This document shows, one piece after another, positions 24,990 to 35,969 of a stretch of 64,000 bases of DNA. The DNA is from Anastatus disparis (Eukaryota > Arthropoda > Insecta > Hymenoptera > Eupelmidae): assembly GCA_017163975.1 (NCBI GenBank), contig JAFFSR010000353.1, positions 92,001 to 156,000 of the forward strand, in the 5' to 3' direction. The notes under the pieces were generated by a model. It worked only from the letters and a program-made list of their open reading frames with translations, searched no databases and was not told the origin of the DNA. Position numbers and translations under genes: made by a program. Numbering within the stretch: the stretch's first letter is position 1; each line of letters starts with the position of its first letter.

Positions 24990-25760
24990 CATTGCTTGTG
25001 AGAAGAATATAACCTATGTAAAGTAATAATATAACCATATGCTTCCATATTCACCTGGATATAACCATATCCAGGTGAAAAGACAGGGATCATTATCATC
25101 TGATATTGATCCTATTTTTCTAGCTGCTTCAGAAAATCTTTCCTAACACTTCTTTTAACTTATCTTTCAACCGTAGAGTGCTTTATTAAGTTTACATACT
25201 TTAGATTTCTTCATTTCATTGTTCATATGCACTTCATCTAGAATTCCCGTATAGATTGCTTCGTCGATGACTTCGTTTAAGAATGCCATCTTTACATGTA
25301 ATTGATAAATATCTGAGTTGTATTTATTTGCCACGACTAATAAAGTTCTTATCGAGAGTCTTAATACAGGAGCATTCGTTTCTCTTAGATCATAATTATT
25401 CTTGTTTTTAAAACCTCTTATAACTAATAAAGCCTTTGTATTTTCTTTGACTATCGTCTTCACGTTTGCTTTTTGAAACCCATCTATAATCTATAATATT
25501 GGGTTTTTCACCGCCTTTTATCATTCTCGGTCTATTGATAATTTTCCGCATATTGTTGTCCTTCATAGCATTTAATTCTTCTTTAATAGCTTCTTGAAAC
25601 TTCACTTGTTGCAGCGATACCAATGTTTCTTTGTATGAGATAGGATCTTCATTAATTTTGGGTGGTAAAGAAAAGGATACTTCATCGGTAACTTTTTGAT
25701 CATCACATTTTTCACAGTTTATTTTCGGCAAAATCAATACGACTTGTGTCATATTCCAGG
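24990..25760 (-). pseudogene. Copia reverse transcriptase (RVT_2) fragments
   Basis: Two overlapping frames cover the start of RVT_2. Minus 25752-25408 contains FQEAIKEELNAMKDNN and IIDYRWVSKSKR, equivalent to the usual W.EAI.EEL.AL...TW and W.FK.KR blocks. Minus 25463-25167 contains ETNAPVLRLSIRTLLVVAN, VKMAFLNEVIDEAIY and KVCKLNKALYG, the usual ETxAPV, DVKTAFLNG and KLNKALYGLKQ blocks. The catalytic aspartate of motif A (D-VKTAFL) is replaced: the copy reads HVKMAFL. The YVDD region is not recoverable. A one-base frame change separates the two parts. Confidence 0.88.
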
Positions 25761-26179
25761 CAGCAGCAATATCCGAAAAGCTACTATCGATGATTGGTAG
25801 AGCTTCTTTTCCTAATGTGTCCTGACTCTTTGATACTTTTAGATCCTGGCTGCCGATTTTCTGTGGTCTGTCTCTTTTCCTCTCTTCTTTCTTTTTTCCC
25901 TCCGTTTTTAATGTTTCTTTGAATTCTTTGTTATCATTCTTAATTTGGGTAAACCATTTCGCTTTATCTATGACTTCATTATCATTGGGCCAATCGATTA
26001 CACCAACCTTTTTATATTTGTCACCGAAAAGAGTTTTTCGTTAAATCTTACATCTCTACTTTTATAAAATTTACCTACTTCAGGTTTTAATAAAATATAT
26101 CCAGTTTGTGCATATCCAATGAAAATCACTTTTCTACCCTCATGAAACTTTTATGTACGCTAAACAAACAAAACGTTTG

Positions 26180-26756
26180 ATTTGACCAATGTCATAATTG
26201 TGTTTCGGAGCGAATTTTTGCATAAGTGCAATTATGTCATTTGATTTGTGCGGCGTTCTGTTATACGCATATACTGCTGCTTACAATGCCAGATTCCAAA
26301 TATTTTCGGACAGCTTCAAATCAAATATATATATAATAAGCTCTTACTTTCTTTTGTATTGTTTGATCGAATCTTTCTGCAACTCCATTGTACTGAGGAT
26401 TTTGATTTAAAACTTCGATCATATATCATCCGGTAAATACTGTACCTTGATCAGTATGTAAATAACAAACTTTTGCATCTTCACGCAATAGATTTCTCGT
26501 GCTTTTGATAAATGTTTCCAAGCAATAACCCGTTTCACTCTTTGCCTTTATCAGATACGCCATGGCTAACCTCGAATAATCGTCTATAAATACCGATATG
26601 TAACAATAACTTTTGAGATAAGTCGTTGAAGTGATAGGTCACATAGTATTAGAATGTATGATTTGTAATGGCTTTGCAGCACGAGTTTTTGAAGTACTAA
26701 AAAGTAGTCTATTTATTTTTGCAATTATACAAACTTCACATTCTTTAATGGATTTG
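26180..26756 (-). pseudogene. Copia integrase core, degraded
   Basis: The minus strand reads KPLQIIHSNTM (stop) PI, FIDDYSRLAMAYLIKAKSE, VCYLHTDQGTVFTG (stop), then QYNGVAERFDQTIQKKVR. The second catalytic aspartate (HTDQG) and the glutamate (GVAER) are present. The first aspartate, normally in IHSDTMGP, is Asn here. Stops at two sites make the domain inactive. Confidence 0.85.
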
Positions 26757-27690
26757 TTAAACACGGCATCCTTTAAGTCCTTTAGATGAGGCAGTTTTCT
26801 TTGCGATCTTCAAGTAAGGTAATGACGTATGACCTAACCTTACGTGCCATAGCATACTCTCGTTTAAAATTAAATCCCTTGGTGCATTTGAATTAAACAT
26901 TATTTCTTCTTCTGATAGTTCGATTTTGGGCAACTCATCAAAATCATTTAGTGTTTGATCTTTGAGTGTTGTCATTAAATCTGGTCTATAATGGTGGTTA
27001 GTGAACTCATCTTCATGTTAGATTTCATCTTAATTTTTGCTTTTATTTTGTTCAATTCTTGTAGAGCTTTCTTCTAGTATCGTTTACGTGGCTTTTTCCT
27101 TTTTTGATTTACTTTATTTATCTAAATTACTTCTTATAAGGATCTTAGATTGGCTAATAGGATTTGTGAGATCATTAAAAGGCTTTATATCAATTTTTTT
27201 CAATGCTTCACTTCTTGTAAAATATTTATTTTTAATTTTCTTCGAACAAATTGCATTAGCTTTATCTACATAGATTTTTTTAGATTGTTCTCTGAACTTG
27301 CCAATACTATTTTCATTGTTTAATATTTCTAATTCTGTTTCCCAGAAAGGCTCTCTATAGACTCCTGTGATAAATGATTCATTTGACATAGGATCAAAAG
27401 TGTCGTTTATTTTATTATTTTAGTAAAGGCTGAGTCCTTGTTTAACGAATTTCCTAAGAGAGAGATTTTCTGTCAAATCTTCAGCGCATAATACATCTTT
27501 CATTTTGTAAATACTGTGACTATTTGCTTTAATTATTACTATACCTGAACCTTATATATTTAGAACAGTTGATGGATTTTCATTGGGTTTTCATTTAATA
27601 GATTCTCTTTTAGATTTATCAAAGCTTTCAAAAATCATTTTAGATTTAGTCAAGTGTTCAGTGGCTCCTAAATCCGCTAAATTTTTTCTA
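26757..27690 (-). pseudogene. Copia protease and GAG-pre-integrase region
   Basis: Near 27660 the minus strand reads NLADLGATEHLTKSKMIF; the active-site loop normally reads DSGAT, here DLGAT, so Ser is lost while Asp stays. Downstream, MKDVLCAEDLTENLSLRKFV and DTFDPMSNESFITGVYREP lead into LWHVRLGHTSLPYLK (minus 26975-26757), the GAG-pre-integrase signature with the first zinc-binding histidine. In-frame stops occur near 27590, 27540 and 27420. Confidence 0.8.
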
Positions 27691-29577
27691 AAACCTTACT
27701 TTCATCTATAAACTGATCATTACATTCATAATTACTTAAATAAAAACTCTTCTTTACATTATCATTTATTAAACTTTGGTATTTAGATTTGTTCTCACCT
27801 GATTTCACGTCGTCATCTCTAACTTCTTTGTTTTTGGTATATTTATTGCCTCCATTCAACTTGAGGTTTTCTTTATACGAATTAAATCTCATTTTCTTTG
27901 TATTACTGTATGTAGTTTTTCTACCGTATACTTTCTTGCGAGGTATGTTCGTTTTATTTACGAAAATTCTTCCCTTTGTCCGATTGGAATCACTATGTTC
28001 TAAGTTGATGTTTTCAGCTAGTTTTTTTCTTGGGCAATTTGAGGCAATGTGATCACCAAATTTGTTGCAGTTACAACATTTCTTTTTACTCTTCATTTGG
28101 GAACTTCTTTTGTAGTGTCCTTTATCTCCACATTCGTAACATCTTACGTTAGAATCAAGTCTTGCCGAGAGAGCAATCATTAGAGAGCTATTATTTTTGC
28201 TACGTTTTGAAGCTTTATCTTGCATAATGAATTTTTTGAGTTGATCGCAACTTAGGCCTTTCTCGGTTGTATTTTTAGTCATGGATTATATGGCCTGAAC
28301 TTCAGGCACTGCAGTAATGACAGCATTATAAAATTCGTCGCGTTTTTTTTTCTTTGGAAAGTTGACCAGCATCCGACAAATTTTTATATCGTCGAACAGT
28401 CTCCTCGAATCTATTCCAAAATTCGACGGCCTTTTCCTTATGAGGATGGTATTGCATGCTGTACAGCTGTTTTCTTATCGAACCTATTGTCACCTTGTCT
28501 CACATCGTTTAAATTCATTTAATTCACTGATCATCAAATTTGGATTATTGATATTTATGGCTTTGACATGATAATTTTGATCAATGTGATTTATAATAAT
28601 ATTGCGTATCTTAAATCTATCCTATTTTATGGCATGTTCATCCTTGACAGTTCCTTATCTTTTCTTTCCATCGATAATATATAGCAAATCACACGATCTT
28701 AATTCTGATTTTAAAAAATCATAAAAGCGTTCGAACTTTAACTGACTTGTTAATTTATCATCTCTTTTGACGTTATTACTTTTCCCAATCAGATCCAGCT
28801 GAATTGTATTCTTTAACTATTTAAAAACATTGCTGAATTGTTCAGTACATTTGTTGCTTCCTAATTTTTCAATTTCCTTGCTAATCATTATTATGGTTAT
28901 ATTATGCTTACTATACCACTATCGTCAATTTGACTTACTTCCTCATGCCCATTTTTAGTCCATGATTCAGTTAAAATTTTAGGGTTTCCTTCATTGATCT
29001 CGTAAATCTTGCCTTATTTTCTTCAGTATATCCTCTGTTTCTTTTAACATTTTTATAACAGTATTGTTAGGATCCGTTATGAAAGCTGAAAAATGTTTTG
29101 TAAGCTTCGTCGTAGTCTCATACAAGTCCTTTACAACCTTTAAAAGTTCGTTGTATCTCGTACTTTCTGCACATCCTTCGTTACCTAAAACTTTAGACAC
29201 CATAAGTTTAGGTTTTTACAATCTCTCTTTCCCTTTGCTGTATCTACACTCATACTGATCTTACTGATATCATTTCACTTATTTATGCATGTGCCACTCA
29301 TTTAAACTTTTATTATATGCAGAAAACTCTCTTACTGATCGTATAAACTGTTCGTTAATTAATATCATTTATAATATTCATGTATTTCTTTTACCTGTCA
29401 TCTCAGTATTAGGATTAACATTTTCGTTATTATTGCCATTGATAATATTATCAGAACAAACGTTTCCAGCTTCCTGCATGGATTCTTCTTCTCGTTGGAT
29501 TATTGCTTCATTAACTACAATCCTCTTTTTCTCTCCTGCACATCTTTGTTAACGATTTGCCACTCGTTTTCTTCCAT
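27677..29577 (-). pseudogene. Copia gag with zinc knuckles
   Basis: Gag starts at ATG 29577-29575 (MEENEWQIVNKD) and soon frameshifts. A 70-codon open piece is at 29203-28991 (helical, KDLYETTTKLTKHFSAF), and a 201-codon piece at 28282-27677. The latter holds RCYECGDKGHYKRSSQ, a CX2CX4HX4C knuckle whose last Cys is Ser, then CCNCNKFGDHIASNCPRKK, a second knuckle with one extra residue before His. A Lys/Asn-rich tail follows. Several stops (near 28560-28990 and 29230-29390) mark decay. Confidence 0.8.
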
Positions 29578-30283
29578 CGCAGTTCGATCTGTAATGCAGC
29601 ATTCATAAAAGTTAAGCATGAGATCTTGCTACTGAATTTATTAAGTAAACAACAAGTATGATAAACTAGTAACAGGTAATTATGATTGTATTTGAACGCA
29701 AAATTACAAGCTTAATTACTCTAGTCCCTTACATACTGGTAATACGCACTGGTTCACCCGTACGCAATTGACCCAACAAGGGATTGGTGTCTTAATATGT
29801 ACATAGATATACATGCACATATATACATTAGTATGAACATACACATTTTCATATACTTGTCAGCTGACTCATTTGTGCTTTACTATTATTGTGATGAATT
29901 CACTAATAAAGAGAGTAAAGCCGTAATTACTAGCTACATTTATTTTACTTGAGTACTGTCGTATACCAACCTGCTGGATATGTAACACCACTGGTTGTAA
30001 TAAACCGAATAGTATTTTTGGTGGCTTTGATCAATAAGTTTTCGCCTTTATGGTTGATATCCAGCTGGTAAACATCTTTGAATTTCTTTATGAAATTTCT
30101 AAAAATTTCATTTTTTCTTAAATAACTAATAAAAATTAATTACCGTCATTTAATACACATACATTTTAATGTTATCTCATATTCATGTATTCTTTAAATA
30201 TAAATCATAATTTTAATTATTATCATTTATAACTGCAGTTTTAATATTCGTATGCATATGCATGCATACACATATTAGTTATA

Positions 30284-30335
30284 TACGTAACTTGGGAGTA
30301 CTAAGGATGAATCCTTCGTACTCCCAAGTTACGTA
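30284..30335. repeat. Hairpin, stem TACGTAACTTGGGAGTAC
   Basis: TACGTAACTTGGGAGTAC (30284-30301) is perfectly complementary to 30318-30335. The inner AAGGAT/ATCCTT pair extends the stem to a tiny loop. On an AT-rich background a 24-base stem is unlikely by chance. It may be a remnant MITE end-to-end junction. Confidence 0.8.
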
Positions 30336-31116
30336 GATAAGTTTATGTTATTGTAGGCCGTATGAGGAACATTAAGAATGATTTTTTTGTCCTCAGGCCG
30401 CAAAATAAATTTTTGTGTCCTCTATATGGAGCACAAAATAGTGTATTCTTGCCCTAGGCCGCAAAAGAAAAATGTGCATATTTAATGTATTATTTTAATA
30501 AAAGTTCGCAGAAAAACGTTCTCGACGTTGCTGATTCTTGGAATTGAACTGAATGAACTGCTCGCTTTCCTTAATATCGCTATCCTTTTCTTACATATAC
30601 TATACTGGATATGCGTTAATGAATAACGTGGATTTAATATATGTATTTTATGAAAGAAAAGGAGAGAGCGAGGAAAAGACATAGTTTCAAGTTTCGCGTA
30701 ATAAAACTTTTTTTTTTCTTTTTTAGATAGTATTTTTCAATTATAATTTTTATAGTTTATCTTCGTTTTATATTTTGTTGTATTTTTGTTTAATTTTTAT
30801 ATTATATTTTAACAATTATTAATTGTTTTTATAATCGAATTTTTTTTATTCTATTTTTTTAAAACTTTTTTTTTCTTATTTTAAATAATATTTTTTAATT
30901 ATAATTTTTATAGTTTAGCTTTATTTTATATTTCATTATATTTCTGTTTAAATTTAATGTTATATTTTAACAGTTATTAATGGTTTTTATAATCGAATTT
31001 TTTTTATTGTATCTTTTTATTGTATTTTAAGAATTATTAGTTATTTATTGTTTATAATTGAATTTTTTTAATAAATTTTTTTATATTTTAAAAATTATTA
31101 ATTATTTTTTTTATAG

Positions 31117-31298
31117 ATGGGGCTCCGCCCCAGCTTCCGCTTAGCGGCCTTCGGGCAAAAAATAGTATATGCAGTCACGGCCACAAACGTATCATTCTTG
31201 CTCGTGCAGCTGGAGCGGCCTCGCTACGCTCGGCCCCTCAGCATGCACTCGCCAAGAATGATACGTTTTGCGGCCTTGACGCATAATATACTATTTTT
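31117..31298. repeat. GC-rich palindromic element
   Basis: An opening GGGGCTCCGCCCC and CGGCCTTCGGGC precede a hairpin: AAAAATAGTATATGCAGTC...ACGTATCATTCTTG (31157-31200) pairs with CAAGAATGATACGT...ATATACTATTTTT (31249-31298). Its loop side contains CGGCCTCGCTACGCTCGGCC. Local GC is far above the neighbourhood. The open frame at 31117-31305 is incidental to the palindrome. Confidence 0.7.
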
Positions 31299-31550
31299 GA
31301 ATTAATGATATATATTTTATTAAAAATAAGTAAATAATGTCATCATTTACGAACTAACTGTCAAACTTTAAAAATTTGTTTGAACAAAACATTCTTTAAA
31401 GTTAAGATTTTATATGAATTTGTATGAGCATTGACATATCTAACGACATTCTTTTGTTTTCACTAACCTACGAATCGATGTCACTCGCGTTATATACGGT
31501 CATGCTGAGCGATATCTTGATCTTTCAATACTCCCTTAGGGAGTTTAGAT

Positions 31551-31581
31551 CTGTCAATACTCTCTAAGAGAGTATTGACAG
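31551..31581. repeat. Perfect 31-base palindrome
   Basis: CTGTCAATACTCTCT and its complement AGAGAGTATTGACAG meet at a single central base. Related ACTCCCTTAGGGAGT occurs just upstream (31530-31545), and the wider surroundings (GATATCTTGATC... / ...ATCGAGATATTAGCATGAACG) are also inverted, so this is the core of a larger imperfect palindrome of about 31495-31615. Confidence 0.75.
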
Positions 31582-31897
31582 AGAGAATATCATCGAGATA
31601 TTAGCATGAACGTATGCAAAGCCTATACAAATTTAGCGTGGTCTATAAGTATTCCACCGAATACGGCCTACCTCGACATAAACATATATACCAATCTAAG
31701 TATATATTTTATTCTATTTTTCATTTAGCACTCTTTAAACAATATCTTATTTGGGATTCCCTTCATTTTACTTCGTTATAATATGTACACTAACTAAATT
31801 TTGTTTTAAAATAAAATAATTCTAGTGAATAATGCACATTGTTATATATGCTTTGTTTCTAGTCCCTCTTTTTTATAGCAGTATTGGCACTATAAAA

Positions 31898-31929
31898 GCT
31901 CATACTTGACCTGCTGTTCAAGTATGAGC
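31898..31929. repeat. Hairpin, stem GCTCATACTTGA
   Basis: GCTCATACTTGA and TCAAGTATGAGC form a perfect 12-base stem with an 8-base loop (CCTGCTGT). There is no T-run terminator logic here because this is eukaryotic DNA. Its role is unknown. Confidence 0.7.
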
Positions 31930-32353
31930 CTGCAATCGGAAAAACTCCAATTTTCCCGTGCGCGTTTCAGTCGTCTTTGGGACTACATGCTTTTATTTAT
32001 AAATAATGTTATGCTCTTAGATAGCACTCGTAAACATGTGATGCACACCTTTTGTTTTCTTCGTACTGATACAACTCTTTGACTGTCTTAAGAAAAAATT
32101 TCTTTTTTGTTCTTTCTTTCTCTCTCCTTTTATTGCATACTAAAAGCGACCCAACGCTTCTTTTTTTTTTATTTTTAATAGTTTTTGTTTTATTTAAACA
32201 TTTCTTTTATTGTTTATTTGATTCATTTTTCTTCTATTTTCTGAATCTGTCTTTTGAATAAATTATGTAAATTTATTATTTTTAATATTATTAATGCATT
32301 ATATGAACAAGAAGAGGAAAACAAAATAAATAAAATTATTCGAGCCAATCACG

Positions 32354-32357
<4 letters not shown>

Positions 32358-32431
<74 letters not shown>
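32358..32431. repeat. TA microsatellite
   Basis: About 75 bases of uninterrupted TA, followed by CATACATGTACACATATATG variants. Poly-Ile/Tyr open frames on both strands here are artefacts of the repeat. Confidence 0.97.
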
Positions 32432-32435
<4 letters not shown>

Positions 32436-32710
32436 CATGTACACATATATGGGCATATATATCTACAACACATATACACGTCTAAAGTTTTAAGTATTAT
32501 TATACTTACTTTCAATGTCGGCTTTTTCAACCATTGTAATACTGTAGATTATTCCTTTTTTTATTTTAAAACACTCTTAAAAATACACTTGCAATATTGT
32601 TTTGCTTATTATTAGCAATTTGTGTCTTATTTATGCACTCATTGTAAATATGTTGCTATATGAATATTTGTCCAAATATCTCTCTTTATTTGCACAGTTT
32701 AAGCGTGCAC

Positions 32711-32900
32711 TGGGCTCATAACCTGTTGGTGATATGGGTTAATAAATGCACAAATAAATAAAAATAATAACACTCTTTTATTATTAGAATAAATTATAGA
32801 AACTCTATTTACAAAGAACTGTCGTTACACGCGTTAAAATAGTAAAGCTTATTAATGAAGTATACAGCAAAGACTAAAGGCTAAAAGGGCAAGAATAGTC
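32711..32900 (-). mobile_element. Copia-type PBS and LTR 3' end, stranded
   Basis: On the minus strand an LTR-like end ...CCCATATCACCAACA (finishing at 32724) is followed at once by GGTTATGAGCCCAG (32723-32710). That resembles the GGTTATGGGCCCAG sequence seen just after the 5' LTR in many insect copia elements, where an internal part of initiator tRNA-Met primes synthesis. The upstream LTR boundary was not located. It has the same orientation as the copia body at 24.3-29.6 kb but is 3.1 kb from its gag, so either sequence was inserted between them or this is a separate fragment. Confidence 0.5.
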
Positions 32901-33283
32901 AAACTTGGAGACAAGTAGAGGAAAGGAAACTAAGGCTATTCTATGATATTCACATTTTACAGTACATAGGTGCATACGCGCACTTATATTCTAAAATTTC
33001 AGCTTAAATTCTTATAAAATATATTATAAGACAAAAAATAAAAAGATTTCCTAGTAGAATCTGATTCGATTTCCAAGCTACTTTTTAGTCATTTGAACTG
33101 TGCATATGCTAGGAATAAGCTTCTTTTAATTTCCAATTTATAGGAATTGATGTAACGCTTTTTCTTACACTTGACCGACATTTACTGGATTGCAGATTCT
33201 TAGATAGACGAATTTCAAAATAACTTAAGAAATTATATTAACGTTTTTCACTCTATTTTTCATCTTGAGGGATTTGACGCATA

Positions 33284-33478
33284 AAGGCCGTTACACTCAA
33301 AAAGATACAGGTTACAGATACAGTGATAGATACAAAATTATATTGGTTGGTATATCTATATATGTGAAAAACAAATGCGTTGTCTCTTGTATTTTTTTAT
33401 ATATAGATATACTAGCCAATGTAATTTTGTATCTGTCACTGTATCTGTATCTTGTATCTTTTTGAGTGTAACGGCCTT
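33284..33478. mobile_element. Palindromic MITE, AAGGCCGTTACACTC ends
   Basis: AAGGCCGTTACACTCAAAAA at the left and its exact complement at the right bracket 195 bases that fold almost end to end (shared inner block GATACAGTGA / TCACTGTATC and the two TATATCTATATAT stretches). The right flank is TTAA and the left flank ATAA, so a TTAA target is possible. The open frames on both strands here are by-products of the palindrome. Confidence 0.85.
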
Positions 33479-33639
33479 AAAAGACGGTAAAGAGACGAGT
33501 AAAAATAAGTGAAAGATATATAACAACATAAAAAACAAAAGGAGACAATCATATATACGATATTTTAGAAATAAGCACAATAAATAACGAATGGTGTCTG
33601 GACACACAGTAAGTTTTCCAATATTTTTCACGCTTATTG

Positions 33640-34610
33640 CGAGCATGATTTAAAAAATGCAAGCAGAACGCAGTATGCACATTGTTAAAAATATATGTAT
33701 GAAATTTAATGTGGATGTACTGGAAGCAAATTTCATATACATGCATTAAATGCAAATCATGTGGATATATGATTTTCCATTGTTTATACTTAAAATTTTG
33801 TATGTAATTGCATAAAATTTAACATGATCTGATTCGTATGAAATTTAATACACTTACTCGAATTTTCATGTCAAAGTGCATTAAATATTTAGCACAAACA
33901 CATCGAATTTAATGCTGTTTCAACACAGCAAATTTCAATGTATTTGCATTAAATTACATCTGGAATGCTTGAAATTTAATTTGCAGTTGTATTAAATTTC
34001 AAGTGAATGAATCTAAACGAAATTTAATGCATTTACTGAAAATTTCATGTGAAAAAGCATTAAATATTTAACGCAAATATATTGAATTTAATGCTGTTCG
34101 AACCTATCAAATTTTCATGTATCTGTATTAAATTATATGTACAATGCTTGAATTTTTATTCATAACACTATTAAAGAATACGCATGAAATTTAATGTGGA
34201 TGTACTGGAAGCAAATTTTATATACATGCATCAAATGAAAATCATGTGGATATATGATTTTCCATTGTTTATACTTAAAATTTTATGTGTAAATGCTTAA
34301 AATTTAACATAATCTGATTCGTATAAAATGAAATACACTTACTCAAATTTTCATATCAAAGTGCATTTAATATGTAGTACGAATACGTCGAATTTAATGT
34401 TGTTTTAACACAGCAAATTTTGATAAATATTTAATCAAAATTTAATACATTTAATCAACTGTTCAAGGAGATATGAATTTCATTAAATGTACATGAAATT
34501 CAAAGTGATTTGTAATCAATAGATTTAGATGTAATCCTTTTAAATTATATGTAAAATGTATTGAAAAAATGTGCATATACATAAAATTCAGAATAATTTA
34601 AGTCCTATTG
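33640..34610. repeat. Hierarchical repeat built on GCATTAAATTTCATG
   Basis: GAAATTTAATGTGGATGTACTGG begins two long copies 485 bases apart (33701 and 34186). Within a copy, roughly 170-190 base sub-units carry CGAATTTAATGCTGTT and AAATATTTAACGCAAA. The short motif CATTAAATTT/AAATTTAATG occurs in both orientations more than 20 times. Non-coding. It could be a satellite or the subterminal region of a transposon. Confidence 0.7.
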
Positions 34611-34684
34611 ATTGTAACCTATTGAAGAATTATTACAAATAAGTATCGTATAATAATCTGTAGTTTAACTAAGATTTTTTTTAA

Positions 34685-34857
34685 GGGGATGTAATAGGGT
34701 ATATGATTTCTACGTAATTACCGACATCACAGTTTTCCAAATATTTTATCTTTGTTCAAAAATTTTCAGAAATATCTCTATATTAGACTCTTTATTTGGA
34801 AGACTGTAATATAGAGATATTTTTAAAAATCTTGTAATGTCGGTATTTCACATCCCC
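34685..34857. mobile_element. Small TTAA-flanked MITE, GGGGATGT ends
   Basis: GGGGATGT and ACATCCCC termini with TTAA outside both (34681-34684, 34858-34861). Inner blocks AATATCTCTATATTA and TAATATAGAGATATT also pair. 173 bases, non-coding. Confidence 0.8.
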
Positions 34858-34861
34858 TTAA

Positions 34862-35336
34862 TCATTTTTATTATTTTATAAAAAGGAACCATATTTTTAT
34901 TCGTACATTTATGAACAATGATATCTTATAGTTAGTGTTTGAGTTACATTTATAAAAGAATTGTATCAAATGCATTTTATATCTCAAGTTTAATAAGGTC
35001 ACCTTATAAATATTAAAATGTAGTTTTAGAAATGAATATTCATTTTAACTTCAAGACCTTGAGTAACACATTTTTTAGAACAGTACCTTAAGTTTACTTT
35101 CCTATTATATACGTGTTGAAACAAAAAAATATTTAAATTTATTTAAGATGTAAGTTATTCAATTTATCGCTCTTTAGTTTGAACTACAAAACATGACATC
35201 GTAATTTTGAATAATAGAAAAATTTCAAAATCTGGTTTTTTTTTTTTTAATGAAATGATAAAAAAAATTCAGAATTTTTGTACGTAATTTAATACATATT
35301 TAATTAATAAATAATATCTTAAATTCATATACGTCT
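34862..35336. other. AT-rich flank downstream of gene B
   Basis: No feature seen. It would contain the 3' UTR of the minus-strand gene that ends at 35337. Confidence 0.3.
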
Positions 35337-35969
35337 CTACTCTTCAGTAATTGCAAATTCATTAGAAAATACAGCTATATTTTTTGTTAATGTAAATACT
35401 GATGAATTGTATGGCGTAACGTGTCGTTTTTTAATTTTTCCTCCAGTCACGGGTGGATTTATTCTTAAAAATATTCTATAAAATTAAAATAATATCATAA
35501 TTATTATCTTGTTTCAGTAATAAAATAATTATTATAGAAATATTTCTTATATTTACCTTTGAATAAACTCCAAAGTTTTAGCTATATCGTGATGATAATC
35601 GAATCCAAATATATAATAGCAAAGAAAATTTATTAATATTCCTTGTATAGGATCAGAACATTTTATTTAAAAATTACTATTTACATGAACAGAACATTGC
35701 GCTTTCTCAACAGCGAGTCTCCTATAGAAAATTATTTGTTAAAAAATTTAACTTATATCAAAATTTAATATTTTAGTAATAAAATCTTACCTTGAATTAC
35801 AATAATAGGATAGACCATTGAATCATTGTCCCCATTGTTATCATTCTGCTTGTCACTCTAAAACAAATATTATCCATTTATAAAAACGTAGTATACAAGA
35901 TATATGATAAACTTCAAAATTAAATATTAAAGAATACCAGAATCAATCAAAATATAATGTTTAACTTAC

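Larger units (their letters stand above)
24270..29577 (-). mobile_element. Decayed Ty1/copia retrotransposon, internal region
   Basis: Reading right to left on the minus strand, the order is gag with zinc knuckles, protease, GAG-pre-integrase, integrase, reverse transcriptase, RNase H. Integrase ahead of RT is diagnostic of Ty1/copia. Every domain has stops or frameshifts, so the copy is inactive. The 3' end is cut off near 24270, where the satellite-like element abuts the RNase H region, and no 3' LTR is seen. The 5' LTR is not next to gag; a copia-type PBS and LTR end occur 3.1 kb away at about 32711. Confidence 0.9.
29578..32710. other. Non-coding stretch with hairpins and AT runs
   Basis: It lies between copia gag and a stranded copia PBS. 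It holds three short perfect or near-perfect hairpins, a GC-rich hairpin element and a TA microsatellite (annotated separately). 30700-31110 is T-rich with three diverged copies of TTTTTATTNTATTTTTTAA-type sequence and repeated TAATTATAATTTTTATAGTTTA. Repeated AGGCCGCAAAA phrases occur at 30390-30470. No supported gene. Confidence 0.45.

Noticed and set aside
31117..31298. Bacterial contamination or rRNA fragment, because of the GC-rich words
   Set aside because: The patch is under 200 bases, is a palindrome, and joins seamlessly to AT-rich flanks; no rRNA landmark seen.
32254..32530. Open frames on both strands at 32.3-32.5 kb
   Set aside because: Almost entirely encoded by the TA repeat.
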